From positions 52,893,554 to 52,957,553 of the forward strand of contig CM037777.1 of the NCBI GenBank assembly GCA_021229015.1: a stretch of DNA of 64,000 bases, written 5' to 3'. A program made the translations under genes and the position numbers. How positions within the stretch are numbered: position 1 is the stretch's first letter; every line of letters begins with the position of its first letter. Of the stretch, positions 58,741 through 64,000 are shown one piece after another. Below the pieces are notes generated by a model that did not search any database, was not told where the DNA came from, and saw only the letters and a program-made list of their open reading frames with translations. Source of the stretch: Solen grandis. Its lineage: Eukaryota > Mollusca > Bivalvia > Adapedonta > Solenidae.

Positions 58741-59930
58741 TTAATAAACAAAAGAAATGCGGCGTCATCACAATAATATCTCAGTGTATCATCGCTTTGG
58801 TTTGTACTCAGTAAAAGGTCAGTGTTTACAGGAAATGTGGCTCGTAACTATTTTCGAATAGTTCAGTCATTTGCCGGTAATAGTGTTACAATAACCCCTG
58901 GGATATGGGAGATCGAAAGCTTTATGTGATTGATTATCAGCATGTATCAGCTACGCGGATTTATATCGGACTTAATCTTCATATCTCAGATATATCCATG
59001 AGTCAGTGTAACACTATATATGAACTGACCAAAACCTGCATATTTACCATCCAAAATTAATTACGAGCCCCTTTGCATCAAAACAAACTATAGTCGACCG
59101 CATAGTAAATGCGCACATTTAAGTGACAGTTACTCAACATCATAGAGAAATAGTTTTATTTTGTGCCGTCATGCCACAGAAAAATATTGTGTCCCTTAAA
59201 TATGTATTTTTGACAAAGATGATTTTTTGATTCCTTTTGCTAAATCTCAGCATTCCTGTATTGTATGGTTATGTTTAATCGTTCGATCTTTTCATACAAA
59301 ATTGATAGGTTATCGATTTTTAAGATAGAGAATCGAACGCTCGAAAAGTGGGTAGTGTAGTGTTTCCATCTATTTTTGCAAATATAAAACTCAATCAATT
59401 TAAGATTGAAAGTCATGAATTTCAAAGTAATCTTATTTTTTTATATTTTCATTTAAGTGTAGCAAAGTGCAATGAATATTTGTTAAGACACATGCTTACG
59501 AGGAAATGGATATTAAATAAAGAATAATTAAAAAAAAACTTTAAAAATCGATAGAATAACGTTAGAAATAAATAAATAAATAAATTCTTGAGGATAGTTT
59601 TATCATGAAATTTTCCTTTTTTTTCCGCATGATAGTAAATAGTTGCGTCATCAAATAAGATCCATATTTATACTTTCTCAATATCTTCTGAGAAGATAAA
59701 AATGAAGTAAAAAAAGATAATAAAGCTTATTTTTGAACATAAGTATTTATTTATGAAAATAATGATTTACGTATTAAATCTTCCATTATTAAGCATCGTT
59801 ATTCCATTCCTTTGTATTAACTTATATATTCAATATATTTGAAATAAGCAAACGGAAAGCCGTTTCGTTTGTATCTTAAACAAACGTCTTCTAGTTCTTA
59901 TATTGCATGATGAACTCATTCAAAGAAAAA
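58741..59930. other. No gene recognised
   Basis: AT-rich, ordinary-looking sequence after the abnormal region; nothing supported. Confidence 0.45.
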
Positions 59931-60934
59931 CGAGGCTGCCATGTGGTTATAAATTGTTTATTATATACAAGATATATACAAGTACAGGACATGGAATTGA
60001 ATACGAAACAAACTATTCTTCTTTGCCAGGTATAGGGTAAATGATAATAAAAAAAGTTCCGCGAGCAAAGGAAGCGATCGATGAATGAACAGTTCGTTAC
60101 GACAAAGAATGGCCATTACTTCAATAGATATCCCAGTTTAAAAGCCACAAATCCGTCCAAAACTATCTTACGTCAGAAAAATGCAAAATCGTTTTATGTT
60201 TTATCGTAGTGCAAAATACAGATAAATTGTAAATAAGCTATGTATCTGCTATCATGTAGATAAAAATTCCGAAAAACATCGATATCCTCGGTAAATATAC
60301 CACTGATGGCGGTGAAATGAATATTACATATTTTACATATACAGGTACAAATATTTAGGACCTAAGATCATTACTGTAAATAATCAAATTTATACAAACA
60401 CTAAACTACTAAAAATCTGATGAATTATGAATAATTTGATGTACAATATAAACAAAAATCTACAAAGATATATGCTGTATTATATAAGTAGGGTTAACAA
60501 AGCAGGCCAACCAATATATTCCAGTAACTTCCTTCACACGTCTCTTCGATGCTTCGATTCACAATTCAGTCTTACTTTTGTGTCAAAAGTATACATGAAT
60601 ATACATATATTGTATTGACATTGTATATTTCCGATTTGTATTTGGCTAGTCGACCAGAACAAATCCTCAAAAAAGGCAAACACACATCTAAAGCTGTTTA
60701 AAGCATTGAAGTACTTTGGGCATCTGAAAGGATACTTTTGCTCATAAAGTGACTTTTCATAACTTATGAATTTTAAAATATAACAAAACATATATATTTT
60801 ATTATTTTTACAATCTCGCATTACTATGTAAGTAAATGTACACTTTGAAGCATATACGAACGATGAAATATGTGTGTCCAAGTTGTATATTTTTTCTGTT
60901 CTGGATTTATTTAATTATTTGAAGACGTTTGACT

Positions 60935-61232
60935 ACATGGTGCAGATACTGCGATATTCTATGCAGGTGCAATATTCCATCATTATGCAAGTACAATATT
61001 CCATCATTATGCAAGTACAATATCCGACAATATGCAGGTGACATGAAACCACACTCAGTCACCTTATTTTGAAACCGGACAAACCAAACCTGGAACTACA
61101 CTTATATGCGGAACATCTGTCAGGAGGGAGAGATACCAGTATCATTACAATGACGTTGGAATGACACGGCCGAGGATCGAACCAACGATTTCCAGACTTT
61201 TTAACCTTTCCGCCAGGTGACCGGTATGTTAT
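60935..61232 (-). mobile_element. tRNA-derived SINE
   Basis: Family of 28,850-29,086: 'ctggaactacacttatatgcgg' core and 'gaggatcgaaccaacgat' head, ending 'gccaggtgaccggtatg'. Preceded by a short tandem 'tatgcaagtacaatattccatca' repeat. Confidence 0.65.
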
Positions 61233-62544
61233 GTATGATAATTACATTATAAAACCACAACATGTATAATAAATAAATATTTATAAAATAAAAATTGATT
61301 AACATTTGATTTCACTCTTCTTGTAACTAGAATAAAAAAATAAATCTTTTATAATTGTGATTTACTTTCATATATTGTAGTTTATAGTTTTATGCAACTT
61401 GGGTCTATTTTGTCAGACACTTCTGTAGATTATTCATTGAATTTGTGATATGGCTATTCCATTTAGAAGTATTTTCGCTTTTGGTACTAATAGAGAGTAC
61501 TCAAGGAATAACAAGGCTGTCAAATGGTTATAAAATGCTTATTACAATATTAAATATATACATATACAGCATTAATCAATTTATTAAACCTACACCCCAA
61601 GAATATTCATGATAAGATTTTATGACTTGATGAATACAAATTCACTGAACATGAATGTTAAACGAAACAAGTATTTTTTCTTTGCCATGCATAAGGTTAA
61701 TTTAAAATGAAATGGTTCCTCGAACAAGGGAAGTGATGAACAAATATTTCGTTACAACACTGGATGGCCAATATTTCAATAAATATGCAAGTGCAAAACT
61801 CTAAACCCTCCAGAACTAGCCAAGGATAGACAAATGCAAAAATATTTTAGTGCAAAATAAATTTAAAAAAAAACAGAAACGGAAAACATGGATACCCTCG
61901 GTAAATATACACCTCAGATGACGTGCCATGTATATTATACCTATACAGGTACAAACACTTAGGGTCTAAGATAATGACTGGACGTAAGTAAAAGTATTAA
62001 TTGTATACATACACTAAACTACCTTATATATTCTAATGAAATAATAAATAATTGAATACACAATATAAAACATTTAAATACAAAGAGTTCTACAGAAGCC
62101 TAGAAGGAACAATAAACAAAACAACAACAACAACAACAAAACAAAAAAAAAAACAACATGTGCCTTATCTATTGCATAAAAAATTTCCCTTATCTCTTTG
62201 AAGGTTCGTTTCACAATTGGTCATTTCAGTATTAATATTATGTCAAAATTAAACATAAATATACACTTCCGTTTTGTTTTTAGCTTTTAGCTAGTCGACT
62301 AGTAGAAGTCCTCAAAAATGCAAACATACATCTGAAGCTGTCTAAAGCATCGAAGTATTTTGGGCCTTCTGAAAGGATATTTATAGTCATAACTTTTTAT
62401 AATTTATTAATTTGAAATATAACAGAATACATATCATTATTTTACATTCTCGCATTGCTATGTAAACGATGAAATCTGAGTATTCAAGCTGTATTTTTTT
62501 CTGTTTGTTCTGTTTTCTCTTCTGAACTTATTTAATTATTTAGA

Positions 62545-62800
62545 CACGTTTGACACCATGATACAAATACTGCGACATCCCACCATATACAATTGACACG
62601 AAACCACACCCAATCGCCTTTTCCCAAGCCGGGCAAACCAGTCATGGAACTACCCTTATATGCTGAGTACCAGTCACAACGGAAATATACCAGTGCCATT
62701 TCAACGATATTGGAATGTCTCGGCCGGGGTTACACACGGTTTTGCTCGGTGACGGTCGGACTCTCTAAACCCTTCGGCAGTGGGACCGGGGTGTTATGTA
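62545..62800 (-). mobile_element. tRNA-derived SINE
   Basis: 'atggaactacccttatatgc' core and a head around 'ccggggttacacacgg'. It is the counterpart of 60,935-61,232 in the second duplication copy. Confidence 0.65.
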
Positions 62801-62830
62801 CAATAATAACATTATAAAACCATAGCGTAA

Positions 62831-63861
62831 GATATAAATGAATATTAATAAAGTAAATTATTCATTCTTTAAATTCAAGTCAAAGGTAGGATCAAATGTA
62901 CATATGTGTAAATTTATGTTTGAAATGCCTTGCAGTCTCATTTGAATAAATAAATTTTGTGGCATAATTATATAATGTTTAACTACGATCACGAATAAAG
63001 AATCCCGTGCGGGATCGGACTGTAGGATTATGATCAATGGACACTACCAATTGGCCACAGCATCTTTTAAATCCATTCTACGTATGGCTCTGTGCATCAC
63101 TGTTTTGTAATATTCTTTACCACGGTGTCCTTTATATGGCTATATGCATTACAGTTGTATGATATTCCTTACCCGTTTAGCCATATTTGTGTCTACACTA
63201 CTAAAGCATACGCCGCCCAACTGTTCCCGAACCCTGCGCTGAAGCTGTCAAATATTGGAAAACAAGATTTGCTGTGTTAAACCAGCGTTGTAGCTGAAGT
63301 GACAAATACCCCCACAACAAAACATTTGATTTATGTGTCTCCGTCACCAAATACTTTTTTTTTTTTTTTTAGTAGCAGTAACTCTAGACCATATATTTCG
63401 GTCTAAGTCCAAAATACTTTTTGTTACATTGAAGACTTGTATCAGGTTTCATATAATGTTTATCAACATAGAAGTAAAGGGGAGGGATGGATGAATAACT
63501 TAAATAAATTGTTTACTTAATTTCGATAGGTAAACACAAATGCATGAGATTTAATGAAAAATATAAATAATACATATACCTCTGATATTTTCAAAATCAA
63601 ATGACATAATAAATGGCATCTATAAGTAACATGGTGAATTGTTTTAAATATCTTTAAAATAAATATATACCTTGTCGTTCAAAATGCCATGAAAAATGAA
63701 TATAAACACACCCTGAAAATTAAAGTGCATTATTTAATCAATTATTCAGTAATAATGTATTCAGATAATTTCAATAAATTGATAAAATTACAAGGACATT
63801 GAATACGTTAATGATATAGCTACATTACTGTTTGTTGTGTTTGCTTCCTTGTGTTTAATAT
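62831..63861. other. No gene recognised
   Basis: AT-rich. 63,005-63,065 has a minus-strand tRNA-like fragment (ggccaattggtagtg with cgatccc), probably a SINE head. A poly-T run is at 63,356-63,372. Confidence 0.4.
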
Positions 63862-64000
63862 TCCAGTATTTCAAGCAGCTACAGAGGAAAACATGGTTGT
63901 CACAAAGCAATGCTACGCCGTAGACATGTGTTATGATAACATAATCCTGGACCATTCAGCCCTGGAACTACCTTGTTAATTTGCTGAGCAATTTCCAGTT
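63862..64000 (-). mobile_element. SINE, truncated by window end
   Basis: 'ggaccattcagccctggaactacctt' and 'tttgctgagcaatttccag' match the core of the 28,850-29,086 family. The head lies outside the window. Confidence 0.55.

Larger units (their letters stand above)
59935..62830. repeat. Old tandem duplication, about 1.55-kb unit
   Basis: Copy 1 (59,935-61,250) and copy 2 (61,505-62,830) share ordered blocks: 'gaggctgccatgtggttataaa' against 'aaggctgtcaaatggttataaaa', 'gttcc(g)cgagcaaaggaag', 'tcctcaaaaa', 'aagctgt(t/c)taaagcat', and 'tctcgcatt(a/g)ctatgtaa'. Each ends in a SINE, so the SINE was present before duplication. No coding frame is conserved between the copies. Confidence 0.75.

Overview
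The window is animal nuclear DNA, most likely from a bivalve mollusc. Evidence: genes are spliced with GT-AG introns, C2H2 zinc-finger genes sit in tandem, tRNA-headed SINEs and short inverted-repeat transposons (MITEs) are abundant, and the dispersed repeats carry 'aaagggccataact' and 'ctcaggtgagctaaaa' motifs that I associate with clam genomes. I infer bivalve but cannot name the species. There is no prokaryotic, viral or CRISPR content.

Layout: 1-8,000 is repeats only (a 167-bp tandem repeat, a pogo-like MITE inside a tandem duplication, degenerate repeats). 8,100-11,690 holds two tandem minus-strand C2H2 zinc-finger copies, each broken by a different frame-shifting deletion. 11,700-14,900 is repeats, including a piggyBac-like MITE and a SINE with intact target-site duplication. 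A 100-N scaffold gap lies at 14,913-15,012.

15,216-30,405 (minus strand) is the main gene. I assembled it exon by exon, and all 13 coding exons join with matching phases into at least 1,019 codons: a short acidic N-terminus, a caspase-fold domain lacking both catalytic residues, a Roc GTPase with P-loop, DxxGQ and THKD motifs, and a COR domain. Its 3' end runs toward the gap. 34,374-39,108 (plus) is a small gene for an unrecognised single-pass membrane protein. 40,345-43,109 (plus) is the 3' part of a second COR-type gene, ending in a Death domain and a poly(A) signal; no Roc exon was found for it. The two COR genes share intron positions and phases and are probably divergent paralogues. A pseudocaspase-Roc-COR protein next to a COR-Death protein suggests a local cluster of death or innate-immune signalling genes; this is inference.

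44,700-58,730 is base-compositionally abnormal: nearly every short run is stretched into a homopolymer. It looks like unpolished or mis-assembled sequence, and I do not trust any reading frame in it. 58,740-64,000 is gene-free: an old tandem duplication (59.9-61.2 kb and 61.5-62.8 kb), SINEs and AT-rich DNA.
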